Shown: positions 1 through 5,416 of the stretch, one piece after another
Layout of the letters: every line of letters starts with the position of its first letter
Numbering within the stretch: position 1 is the stretch's first letter
Origin: DAIPHL01 sp036771375
Lineage (GTDB): Bacteria > Synergistota > Synergistia > Synergistales > Synergistaceae
Direction: 5' to 3'
Assembly: GCA_036771375.1 (NCBI GenBank)
Contig: DAIPHL010000147.1
Coordinates: 1-5,416, forward strand
Length of the DNA: 5,416 nucleotides
The notes under the pieces: generated by a model
The model's input: the letters and a program-made list of their open reading frames with translations, nothing else
What the model was told of the DNA's origin: nothing
Databases searched by the model: none
Program-made: the position numbers and the translations under genes

Positions 1-981
1 GGTCGGCGCCATCCCGGTCAAACCGATGAGGCCGATGTTCTCGGTGTACGAGGTCGTTCCCACCGAGCCGAAAAGACCGGAGAGCATGCAGTTGAAGCCC
101 TCCGCGCCGATGCCGCGGCTGACCTGGGACTCCGAAGGATCGTCGATCCCGGCCGCGAAGGCACAGGAGTGATAGTCACCGATCGACTCGATCATGACGC
201 AGAGGAACCCCGCCGAGATGGCTCCGATCGCGGCAGCGCTGAACTTTGGGGCCCCCCAGGGCATGAAGACATTCAGGCGGAGCCAGGACGCATCCGCGAT
301 CGAGGAGAGATTGATGAAAGCCGCGTGCCCCGGGGCGAAAAAGCCCGCGAGCGAGCCGGCGAGGCAGATCAGATACGCGATGATGAGAGAAGCAAGGACC
401 GCGAAAATGTTGAAAAATTTGTTCTTGCTGACCAGGCTGAAGGTAAAGACCAGAACCACGACCAAAAGAGAGATGGGCCAGTAGTTCGCGGCATTGTAGA
501 CGATCGCCGTCTTCGCGAGGGAGAAACCGATCGCCATGATGGTAGGCCCGATGACGACCGGTGTGATGATGCGGCGAATCTTCCCGACCAATCCGGTGTA
601 GCCGATGATCCCGAGCATCAGACCACCCACGATGAGTGAGCCCCCGACGTACTGCATGATCACATCGGGCCCCTGCGCATGATAGAGGCCGGCGATCGTC
701 ATGATCGGAGGGATGAAGCTGAAACTCGATCCCTGTACGATCGGCAGTCCGGAGCCCAGTTTCGGGTGGGTCTGGATCAGGGTCGCCACGCCCATGCCGA
801 AGTACACACAGCCGATGAAAGAAGCGATCTGCTGCGGCGACATCCCCATCTCCGGGCCGAAGATCAGGGGAACGAGCGTCGTCGCACCGAAGAGGGTGAG
901 AACATGCTGGGCTCCCGCCAAGATCGCAACCGGCAACGCAGGTTTATCGTCGATCCCGAATACTACTTTTTTCTTTCCCAT
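1..981 (-). CDS. NCS2 uracil/xanthine-type permease, 3' end cut by window
   Basis: This gene encodes an inner-membrane nucleobase:cation symporter of the NCS2 (nucleobase-ascorbate, UraA/XanQ) family; 327 residues are visible and roughly 130 more lie outside the window. Visible family marks are the TM1 motif QHVLTLFGATTLVPL (residues 25-39, with His26 matching the conserved TM1 His), the TM3 stretch GSGLPIVQGSSFSF (76-89), the TM8 motif IESIGD (264-269, Glu265 and Asp269 matching XanQ Glu272 and Asp276) and the TM10 signature ENIGLIGLTG (314-323). About ten hydrophobic segments can be traced before the edge. The ATG at 981 is supported by GGGAGGT nine bases upstream. It lies 125 bases downstream of the Mo-subunit gene on the same strand, which suggests that it feeds substrate to that enzyme. 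Glu at the first signature position resembles uracil carriers, whereas Thr-Gly at its end resembles xanthine/urate carriers, so the transported base is not settled. Family assignment is firm; substrate is not. Confidence 0.95.
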   Translation of the reverse strand, partial: MGKKKVVFGIDDKPALPVAILAGAQHVLTLFGATTLVPLIFGPEMGMSPQQIASFIGCVYFGMGVATLIQTHPKLGSGLPIVQGSSFSFIPPIMTIAGLYHAQGPDVIMQYVGGSLIVGGLMLGIIGYTGLVGKIRRIITPVVIGPTIMAIGFSLAKTAIVYNAANYWPISLLVVVLVFTFSLVSKNKFFNIFAVLASLIIAYLICLAGSLAGFFAPGHAAFINLSSIADASWLRLNVFMPWGAPKFSAAAIGAISAGFLCVMIESIGDYHSCAFAAGIDDPSESQVSRGIGAEGFNCMLSGLFGSVGTTSYTENIGLIGLTGMAPT

Positions 982-990
982 TGAAACGAC

Positions 991-997
991 ACCTCCC
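991..997 (-). promoter_or_regulatory. Ribosome binding site of the downstream permease
   Basis: On the minus strand GGGAGGT (997 to 991) stands nine bases before the ATG at 981. It is a near-perfect Shine-Dalgarno match and fixes the start of the permease, giving an N-terminus (MGKKKVVFGIDDKPALP) typical of NCS2 proteins, in which a short polar stretch precedes TM1. Confidence 0.8.
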
Positions 998-1018
998 ATG
1001 TTCTTGTTTTAGCTGAGG

Positions 1019-1078
1019 CAATCAACCTTCACGGAGCACCATTCATGCGGCAAATTTAGCATTGAATACCCTTGATTG
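1019..1078 (-). promoter_or_regulatory. Nested inverted repeats in the leader of the downstream permease
   Basis: The 125-base gap between the Mo-subunit stop and the permease start (982-1106) contains two nested inverted repeats. The outer pair is CAATCAA (minus strand 1078-1072) with TTGATTG (1025-1019), 7 of 7 bases. The inner pair is ATTCAATGC (1067-1059) with GCATGAAT (1048-1041), 8 base pairs with one bulged A and a 10-base loop. Neither is followed by a T-run, so this is not an intrinsic terminator. It could be an operator for a repressor of purine catabolism or a structured 5' leader. It does not show the conserved core of the purine riboswitch aptamer. A further small hairpin, AGCTC/GAGCT with a 7-base loop, lies just after the Mo stop at 1081-1097. 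Function is inferred only from position and symmetry; inverted repeats of this length can occur by chance. Confidence 0.3.
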
Positions 1079-1082
1079 ACAG
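1053..1082 (-). promoter_or_regulatory. Weak candidate promoter for the downstream permease
   Basis: On the minus strand CTGTCA (1082-1077; four of six matches to TTGACA) is followed after 18 bases by TAAATT (1058-1053), preceded by TG one base upstream as in extended -10 elements. The candidate -10 falls in the loop of the inner inverted repeat, which would suit repressor control. The match is poor and the gap may simply be read through from the enzyme genes. Confidence 0.2.
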
Positions 1083-1106
1083 CTCCGACCGAGAGCTCGT
1101 GAAAAG

Positions 1107-3542
1107 TTACTTCTCCCACTCGCTCCACTCCTTGCACACGTCACGATAGTTCTTGCCCGGACTGAGCTCGTAACCCCAGCAGTTGTGTTCTCCCTTTTCT
1201 CTCGACTTGATCGCCGTGTAAATCCGTTCCCGATGCAGCGGATACGAGTGAATTCGAATCCCCAGGGCGTTGTAGACGGCGTTGTTGAGCGCCGGAGCCG
1301 GCGCAATCATGGAGTGTTCGCCGATGCCTCTGTTCCCGTACGGAGAGACCTCCTCCGGGGTTTCCTCCCAGAAATAGTCCGTTTCGTCCGGGGTCTCCAG
1401 CGAGGTGGCGATTTTGTAATCGGTAAAGTCCGGCGTCAACAGTTTACCCTTCTCGTCGTAGAACATCCCCTCCATCAAACCGGCGGAGATACCCTGGACC
1501 GTTCCACCCTCGATCTGTCCCCTGACGTTTGGAGGGCTGATCGCCTTACCGACGTCGTACCCGGCGGACACCTTGTCGACGACGACCTCTCCCGTGGCGG
1601 GATCGATCTCGATGTCCAACGCGATGGCTCCGACCGTGAAGTGCACCACGCTCTTCGGGGACTGCCCGGTCTCCTGATCGGGGTAGACGATGTCAGGCGG
1701 GGTCCAGGAACCGCTCCCGATGATGGGACCGCCCTTGAGCAGGCCGTCCGGCATGGGGAAACCGTTTTGGATCTTCGTGTCGATCGGCTCGGAGAGCCCC
1801 TTCGAAGCACAGGAGACGATGCCGTTCTCTATGGACAGCTCGGACGGCTGCACCTCCCAGTACTCGGCGTAAAGAGCGAGAAGCTTCTCCCGGGCTTCGA
1901 CGGCAGCCCGCTTGACAGCCGTCCCCATAATCCAGCAGGAGCGGCTTGCCACCGTCTGCCAGTCGTACGGGTGGCTCTTCGTGTCGGGAAAGTGACAACG
2001 AATGCGATCGACCGGAATGCCCAGCTCCTCGGAAACCATCTGGGCATATGCCGTATACGCCCCCTGCCCCATATCCATGCTCGCGGCAAGGACCTCCACG
2101 GTTCCATCGCCAAGGATCTTCACGATCGCGGAGGAGGAGGAGTCGGCCGGGATCGCGGGCGCTTTGATGGCAAGAGCCATCCCCTTGCCGCGACGCCACC
2201 CCTTCCTTCGGGCAGGCTCCTTGCTGCCGAGTTTGACGCTCCCGGAAACGCGTTTGATGATCTTCTCGAGCGCATGTTTGTGCATCATCATTCCCGTACA
2301 GGTCGGGAGCCCGGGACGAAGCAGATTTTTCAGCCTGAACTCCACGGGATCCATGCCGATCTTCTCGGCGGCGATATCGACCACGACCTCCATCGCGCCC
2401 ATCAGCTCCGGCAGCCCGAACCCCCTGTACGCCGTGCCGTACGGCTTGTTCGTGTAAACGGCATAGCTGTCCGTCCAGACGTTCGGTATGTAATAACAGC
2501 CCGTCGAGGTGTAGCCGGCGCTTCTGACGGGATTCGATCCGTATTCCGCGGAGATGCCGGAGTCGAAATAAAAGGTGTTCTTGATCCCCTGAATCAATCC
2601 CTCGGAATCGATCGCGAGCGCGATCCGAGAGACGTAGCCCTGGCGCACGCCACAGGTCGTCAGACTCTCCTCCCGCGGGATGAAAAGCTTCACCGGACGC
2701 CCTTTGAGGTCGCCGTTCATTGCGGCGGCGAGGCAGAGCGCCTCGATGGTCATGCCCGCCTTTCCTCCGAAACCGCCGCCGATGGGCGGCGCGATGACGC
2801 GAATTTTGTGCAGCGGATAGCCGAGTCCCTTCGCAAGGATATCCCGCACCGCGAAAGCGGACTGCGCGGAACTCCAGATGGTCAGATTCCCGGTCGAGGG
2901 ATCCTCCTGACAGATGCAGCAGTACGTCTCGAGAAAACCGTGCGCGATCTGAGGACAGGAGACGATCTCCTCGACGACCGTCGCCGCCTCCGCGAAAGCC
3001 TTGTCCACATCGCCCCTGCGAATCTTGAACCAGTTGCCGATGTTGGTTCCGGGCTGGGGATTCAGAAAATCGACCTTTTCATAGCTGCCCAGGTTCGGGT
3101 GCACCAGAACGGAGTTATCCCGCGCGGCCTGTACGGGATCGAGCACGGCCGGCAGCTCCTTGTACTCCACCTTCACCTTGTGGACCGCCTCCTCGGCGAC
3201 CTCCTCGGTCTCGGCCACAACGAGCGCCACCGGGTCTCCGATGTACCTCGCGTGCGTGATCGCCATCGGGGTACGATCCATCAGATACAATCCAAAACAG
3301 TAGTTGAAGTCCTTTCCGGTGACGACCTTTACGACGCCGGGCATCGCAAGCGCCTCGGAGGTATCGATGGAGAGGATTTCTCCGTGCGTCACCGTCGAGT
3401 GGACGACCCGGGCGTGGAGCAGCTCGCTTCCAAAACGCAGATCGTCCGCGTACTGAAGCGTACCGGCGGCCTTTTCGGTATCGTACGCGCGAGCGACCCA
3501 CGCGCCGACCCCGGTGTTCGTAACGGTCTGTTTGGAGGTCAT
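1107..3542 (-). CDS. Xanthine dehydrogenase-family molybdopterin-binding (large) subunit
   Basis: This 811-residue protein is the catalytic subunit of a cytoplasmic molybdenum hydroxylase, which adds water-derived oxygen to a heterocycle or aldehyde. An aldehyde oxidase/xanthine dehydrogenase a/b-hammerhead domain (about 22-132) is followed by two Mo-cofactor-binding domains (about 153-395 and 420-760). Visible active-site landmarks are Gln227 (in WSSAQ), GGGFGGK (255-261), RGFG (373-376), MGQG (491-494), GQIEGG (675-680) and GIGE with the catalytic-base Glu742, equivalent to bovine Glu1261. Residue 262, right after GGGFGGK, is Ala where bovine xanthine oxidase has the substrate-binding Glu802, so xanthine as substrate is likely from context but unproven. 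The ATG at 3542 overlaps the FeS-subunit stop (ATGA) and has AGAGGG eight bases upstream. A GTG three codons earlier abuts that site with no room for spacing and was rejected. No Tat or Sec signal is present. The last 30 or so residues form a charged tail beyond the core. It resembles E. coli XdhA or Bacillus PucD in role. Confidence 0.93.
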   Translation of the reverse strand: MTSKQTVTNTGVGAWVARAYDTEKAAGTLQYADDLRFGSELLHARVVHSTVTHGEILSIDTSEALAMPGVVKVVTGKDFNYCFGLYLMDRTPMAITHARYIGDPVALVVAETEEVAEEAVHKVKVEYKELPAVLDPVQAARDNSVLVHPNLGSYEKVDFLNPQPGTNIGNWFKIRRGDVDKAFAEAATVVEEIVSCPQIAHGFLETYCCICQEDPSTGNLTIWSSAQSAFAVRDILAKGLGYPLHKIRVIAPPIGGGFGGKAGMTIEALCLAAAMNGDLKGRPVKLFIPREESLTTCGVRQGYVSRIALAIDSEGLIQGIKNTFYFDSGISAEYGSNPVRSAGYTSTGCYYIPNVWTDSYAVYTNKPYGTAYRGFGLPELMGAMEVVVDIAAEKIGMDPVEFRLKNLLRPGLPTCTGMMMHKHALEKIIKRVSGSVKLGSKEPARRKGWRRGKGMALAIKAPAIPADSSSSAIVKILGDGTVEVLAASMDMGQGAYTAYAQMVSEELGIPVDRIRCHFPDTKSHPYDWQTVASRSCWIMGTAVKRAAVEAREKLLALYAEYWEVQPSELSIENGIVSCASKGLSEPIDTKIQNGFPMPDGLLKGGPIIGSGSWTPPDIVYPDQETGQSPKSVVHFTVGAIALDIEIDPATGEVVVDKVSAGYDVGKAISPPNVRGQIEGGTVQGISAGLMEGMFYDEKGKLLTPDFTDYKIATSLETPDETDYFWEETPEEVSPYGNRGIGEHSMIAPAPALNNAVYNALGIRIHSYPLHRERIYTAIKSREKGEHNCWGYELSPGKNYRDVCKEWSEWEK

Positions 3543-4039
3543 CTGACACACCCTCTTTCACGAAGTATCTCGGCCGCCCTGCGAACAGCCCGGAAAATTC
3601 CCTCGTACCCGGTGCAACGGCATAGATTTCCAGAGAGGTAGCTTTTTATCTCCGAATCGGTCGGGTCCGGATTCTCACGAAGCAGAGCGTAGGTAGCGAG
3701 GATCATGCCGGGCGTACAAAAACCGCACTGGATGGCCCCTTCGTCCACGAACGCCTGCTGTATCGGGTGTATCTCACCGTTCGGCGAGACGAGCCCCTCG
3801 GAGGTCATCACGGAGCGGCCCTCCACCTCGTATGCGAGCAGCATACAGGATTTCTGCGGAACACCGTCCACGAGGACCGTGCAGGTGCCGCACTCCCCCT
3901 CCTCACAACCCCGCTTCACGCTCGTGACACCCATGGAGCGGAGCGTCCTCAAAAGGGTGGCGCTCGGTTCCACCGTGCAGGAAACGTCCTTCCCGTTCAG
4001 AATCATGTGTACGGTCATCACGTCGCAGCAGCAATTCAT
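3539..4039 (-). CDS. Xanthine dehydrogenase-family [2Fe-2S] (small) subunit
   Basis: This 166-residue iron-sulfur subunit carries electrons from the Mo centre to FAD through two [2Fe-2S] clusters. The N-terminal plant-ferredoxin-like domain has Cys45, Cys50, Cys53 and Cys65 (C-x4-C-x2-C-x11-C). The C-terminal helical domain has Cys105, Cys108, Cys140 and Cys142 (C-x2-C-x31-C-x-C), with QCGFCTPG and LCRCTGY as hallmark sequences. All eight ligands are present and the length is normal for the family. The ATG at 4039 overlaps the FAD-subunit stop by 4 bases (ATGA), with a G-rich stretch seven bases upstream. The reading frame stays open far upstream to 4405, but that part lies over the FAD gene and is not coding. 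The chosen start gives MNCCCDV before the usual family beginning (TVHMILNGKDV), so translation from Met8 (4018) or Met12 is possible. The protein matches E. coli XdhC or Bacillus PucE in role. Confidence 0.94.
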   Translation of the reverse strand: MNCCCDVMTVHMILNGKDVSCTVEPSATLLRTLRSMGVTSVKRGCEEGECGTCTVLVDGVPQKSCMLLAYEVEGRSVMTSEGLVSPNGEIHPIQQAFVDEGAIQCGFCTPGMILATYALLRENPDPTDSEIKSYLSGNLCRCTGYEGIFRAVRRAAEILRERGCVR

Positions 4040-4920
4040 CTTGGCACCCCCCCGAGGTTTTCGGCACAGAGGGACACTGAACGCTTTACCAGTTCTCCTA
4101 CCTGCGCCAGGCGATATTCCCTGCTCGCCCTGACGTCGCGGATCGGGCTCGTCATGGCCCTGGCCGCTTCGGCTGCCCGCTCCAGCGTGGCTTCGTCCGG
4201 CGCGTCGACGCACTCCAAAATTTCCTCGGCGTCCCTTGCACGAACCGGCGTCGGAGCGACGGCGCCGCATGAGATCCTGTAGTGGCGCCCACTCGGCATG
4301 TCGTACGCAAAACAGGCCACGCCCACCTGAGCCAGGTCGAGCGCGTTCCTCCTGCCGAGTTTGAGGTAACAGCCGGTGGATTTCAGCGGCGGCGCGGGGA
4401 GCCACACATGAGTGACGATCTCCGTCTTGGAACGAACGGTCCTCCTCGGCCCCGTGATGAAGTCGAGCATGCTCACCACACGGCTTTCCTCGGCGCTCGC
4501 CATATGTACCTCAGCCTCGTGAACTCCGAGGATGGGGAGCATATCGCCCGACGGAACCGCCGCACAGACGTTACCCACGACCGTCGCCTTGTTGCGGATG
4601 AGCTGATCGGAGTGGGACATGCAGGCGTCCCGTAAACCGGGGTAGAACTTTCGGACGTCCGCATTCGCCGCCACCTCGTTGACGGTGGCCAAAGCTCCGA
4701 TCCGAAGCCCGCGCCCCGGGAAAAAGGAGACCCCCCGAAGCTCCGGAATCATGCTCAGATCCACGACCCAATCCGGGAAGACCGCCCTCTTTTTGATCCA
4801 AACGATGAGATCGGTCCCCCCCGCCTTCAACATGAAGTTGTTCTTCTCCTCGTCCTGCGCCTCCAATATTTCGAAGGCCTCTTCCAAACAGCGCGGAAGT
4901 TCGACATGAAACGGATGCAT
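4036..4920 (-). CDS. Xanthine dehydrogenase-family FAD-binding (medium) subunit
   Basis: This 294-residue flavoprotein subunit takes electrons from the FeS subunit and hands them to an acceptor such as NAD+ or ferredoxin; which one cannot be read from the sequence. It has the PCMH-type FAD-binding fold: KAGGTDLIVWIKKR (32-45) binds the FAD pyrophosphate, and TVVGNVCAAVPSGDMLPIL (113-131) corresponds to the family stretch with GGN...D..P. The C-terminal CO-dehydrogenase-flavoprotein-like domain starts near GRRNALDLAQVGVA (189-202). There is no [4Fe-4S]-binding insertion of the 4-hydroxybenzoyl-CoA reductase type. The ATG at 4920 is chosen because GGGAGG stands nine bases upstream and because MHPFHVELPRCLEEAFEIL is a standard family N-terminus. 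A longer reading from TTG at 5013 would add 31 polar residues and has no well-spaced ribosome site. The gene is first of the three coupled enzyme genes and lies 89 bases after the preceding permease. It is the counterpart of E. coli XdhB or Bacillus PucC. Confidence 0.93.
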   Translation of the reverse strand: MHPFHVELPRCLEEAFEILEAQDEEKNNFMLKAGGTDLIVWIKKRAVFPDWVVDLSMIPELRGVSFFPGRGLRIGALATVNEVAANADVRKFYPGLRDACMSHSDQLIRNKATVVGNVCAAVPSGDMLPILGVHEAEVHMASAEESRVVSMLDFITGPRRTVRSKTEIVTHVWLPAPPLKSTGCYLKLGRRNALDLAQVGVACFAYDMPSGRHYRISCGAVAPTPVRARDAEEILECVDAPDEATLERAAEAARAMTSPIRDVRASREYRLAQVGELVKRSVSLCAENLGGVPR

Positions 4921-4929
4921 CGTATCATT

Positions 4930-4935
4930 CCTCCC
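4930..4935 (-). promoter_or_regulatory. Ribosome binding site fixing the FAD-subunit start
   Basis: On the minus strand GGGAGG (4935-4930) lies nine bases before the ATG at 4920 and decides that start against the open TTG 31 codons upstream. The rest of the 89-base gap (4921-5009) is purine-rich, with GGGAGGACGGAAAAAAGAG, and shows no convincing promoter, hairpin or T-run, so read-through from the preceding permease is likely. Confidence 0.75.
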
Positions 4936-5009
4936 ACTCGAACGTCTTTTCTCTTTTTTCCGTCCTCCCAAATTCCCACACCTCGGATAGAGATCATCAA
5001 AAGCCGTCT

Positions 5010-5416
5010 TCAACTTCGCGTCTTTTCACCCTCCTTTAAAATCATGTTGAGAATAATATTCAGGGTCACCCCGCTGATCACCGCGATGAAGATGTTGTTC
5101 CCGAAGAGCATCTTCATGAAGGGATGCAGGGTAGAGACCCACTTGGAACCCATCGTCGAGGCGTAATAGGGGAGCATTGCACCGAGACCGATCGTCGTGC
5201 CCGCGATGAGGTTGTTGCGGAGATTCCGCGCTTCGGATATGATGACGTCCACCCCCGAGAACATGATCAGGCTGGCGGAGATCAGAAAGACCGAACCGAC
5301 GATCGGGCGGGGAATGCAGGCCAGCATCATCGCGAGCTTCGGGGAGAGCCCGTACAGAAGGAACATCACAGCTGCGACGCGGACCACATGCAGGGAAGCG
5401 ATTCCGGTCGCCGACC
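5010..5416 (-). CDS. NCS2 uracil/xanthine-type permease, 5' part outside window (C-terminal 134 residues)
   Basis: Only the last 134 residues of this membrane nucleobase symporter are in the window; the frame is open to the edge, so the start lies beyond 5416. The visible part begins just after the TM10 signature with TGIASLHVVR, then IPRPIVGS (34-41, the conserved IPRPV.GG region before TM12), GVDVIISEARNLRNNLI (54-70) and two further hydrophobic segments near 67-82 and 104-126. It ends in the short polar tail KEGEKTRS. An internal GTG near 5387 is in frame but starts in the middle of a transmembrane region and cannot be the true start. The gene is distinct from the permease at 1-981: where the two visible parts overlap in alignment (about nine residues around the TG-x-A stretch) only about three agree. 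Being immediately upstream of the enzyme genes on the same strand, it is probably co-transcribed and supplies the substrate or a related base. Its substrate-binding TM8 and TM10 residues are not visible, so specificity cannot be judged. Confidence 0.92.
   Translation of the reverse strand, partial: SATGIASLHVVRVAAVMFLLYGLSPKLAMMLACIPRPIVGSVFLISASLIMFSGVDVIISEARNLRNNLIAGTTIGLGAMLPYYASTMGSKWVSTLHPFMKMLFGNNIFIAVISGVTLNIILNMILKEGEKTRS

Noticed and set aside
169..1012. Several plus-strand open frames of 96 to 156 codons over the first kilobase.
   Set aside because: They lie antisense to the NCS2 permease, whose translation shows all the family motifs. The plus-strand products are charged, low-complexity and without recognisable features.
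1081..1097. Hairpin AGCTC/GAGCT right after the Mo-subunit stop as an intrinsic terminator.
   Set aside because: The stem is only 5 base pairs (6 with a wobble), and the following bases (GTCAATCAAGG) contain no T-run.
1185..3641. An 818-codon open frame on the plus strand opposite the Mo subunit.
   Set aside because: It is the antisense shadow of a GC-rich coding gene. The translation is rich in Arg, Asp, His and Gly with no domain pattern, while the opposite strand carries a full set of xanthine dehydrogenase motifs.
4921..5013. N-terminal extension of the FAD subunit from a TTG at 5013.
   Set aside because: The 31 additional residues are polar and unlike the family, and the nearest strong ribosome site is about 16 bases away. 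The ATG at 4920 has a well-placed GGGAGG and gives the usual N-terminus.
4943..5027. Direct repeat GAAAAGACG at 4943-4951 and 5019-5027, around the gap before the FAD gene.
   Set aside because: It is nine bases of purine-rich sequence in a purine-rich leader; one copy lies inside permease codons and no other copies or regular spacing are visible.
1..5416. Matching 8-base inverted termini: GGTCGGCG at the start and CGCCGACC at the end, as in a mobile element.
   Set aside because: The match stops after 8 bases, both ends lie inside permease coding sequence, and there is no transposase or target duplication. It is most likely chance.

Overview
The window carries one gene block, all on the minus strand, encoding a purine-type molybdenum hydroxylase flanked by two nucleobase permeases. 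In the direction of transcription (high to low coordinates) the order is: the C-terminal end of an NCS2 nucleobase:cation symporter (cut by the window edge), the FAD subunit, the [2Fe-2S] subunit and the molybdopterin subunit of a three-gene xanthine dehydrogenase-family enzyme, then a second NCS2 permease that begins at 981 and runs off the other window edge. Every line of evidence for these genes comes from family motifs visible in the translations. No RNA genes, CRISPR arrays, insertion sequences or origins were seen.

The three enzyme genes are tightly coupled. FAD/FeS and FeS/Mo both overlap by 4 bases (ATGA), so translation is probably coupled and the subunits are made together. The permease upstream is separated from the FAD gene by 89 bases, and the permease downstream starts 125 bases after the Mo-subunit stop. 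That 125-base gap holds nested inverted repeats and a weak candidate promoter, so the second permease may have some independent control. Both gaps lack a convincing intrinsic terminator, and the whole block may be one operon.

Functionally, the permeases would import a purine or pyrimidine base. The cytoplasmic enzyme would hydroxylate a purine at the Mo centre and pass electrons through two [2Fe-2S] clusters to FAD and then to an acceptor. Xanthine/hypoxanthine is the obvious guess from the neighbours, but the Mo subunit has Ala where bovine xanthine oxidase has the substrate-binding Glu802, so the substrate should be treated as open.

Base composition is high-50s percent GC by eye, with strong GGGAGG-type ribosome binding sites and separate FAD, FeS and Mo subunits. 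This fits an anaerobic bacterium of the Synergistota or high-GC clostridial kind, but the lineage is only a guess. Apart from the details listed under findings, this looks like a purine-salvage or purine-fermentation operon rather than a new kind of system.
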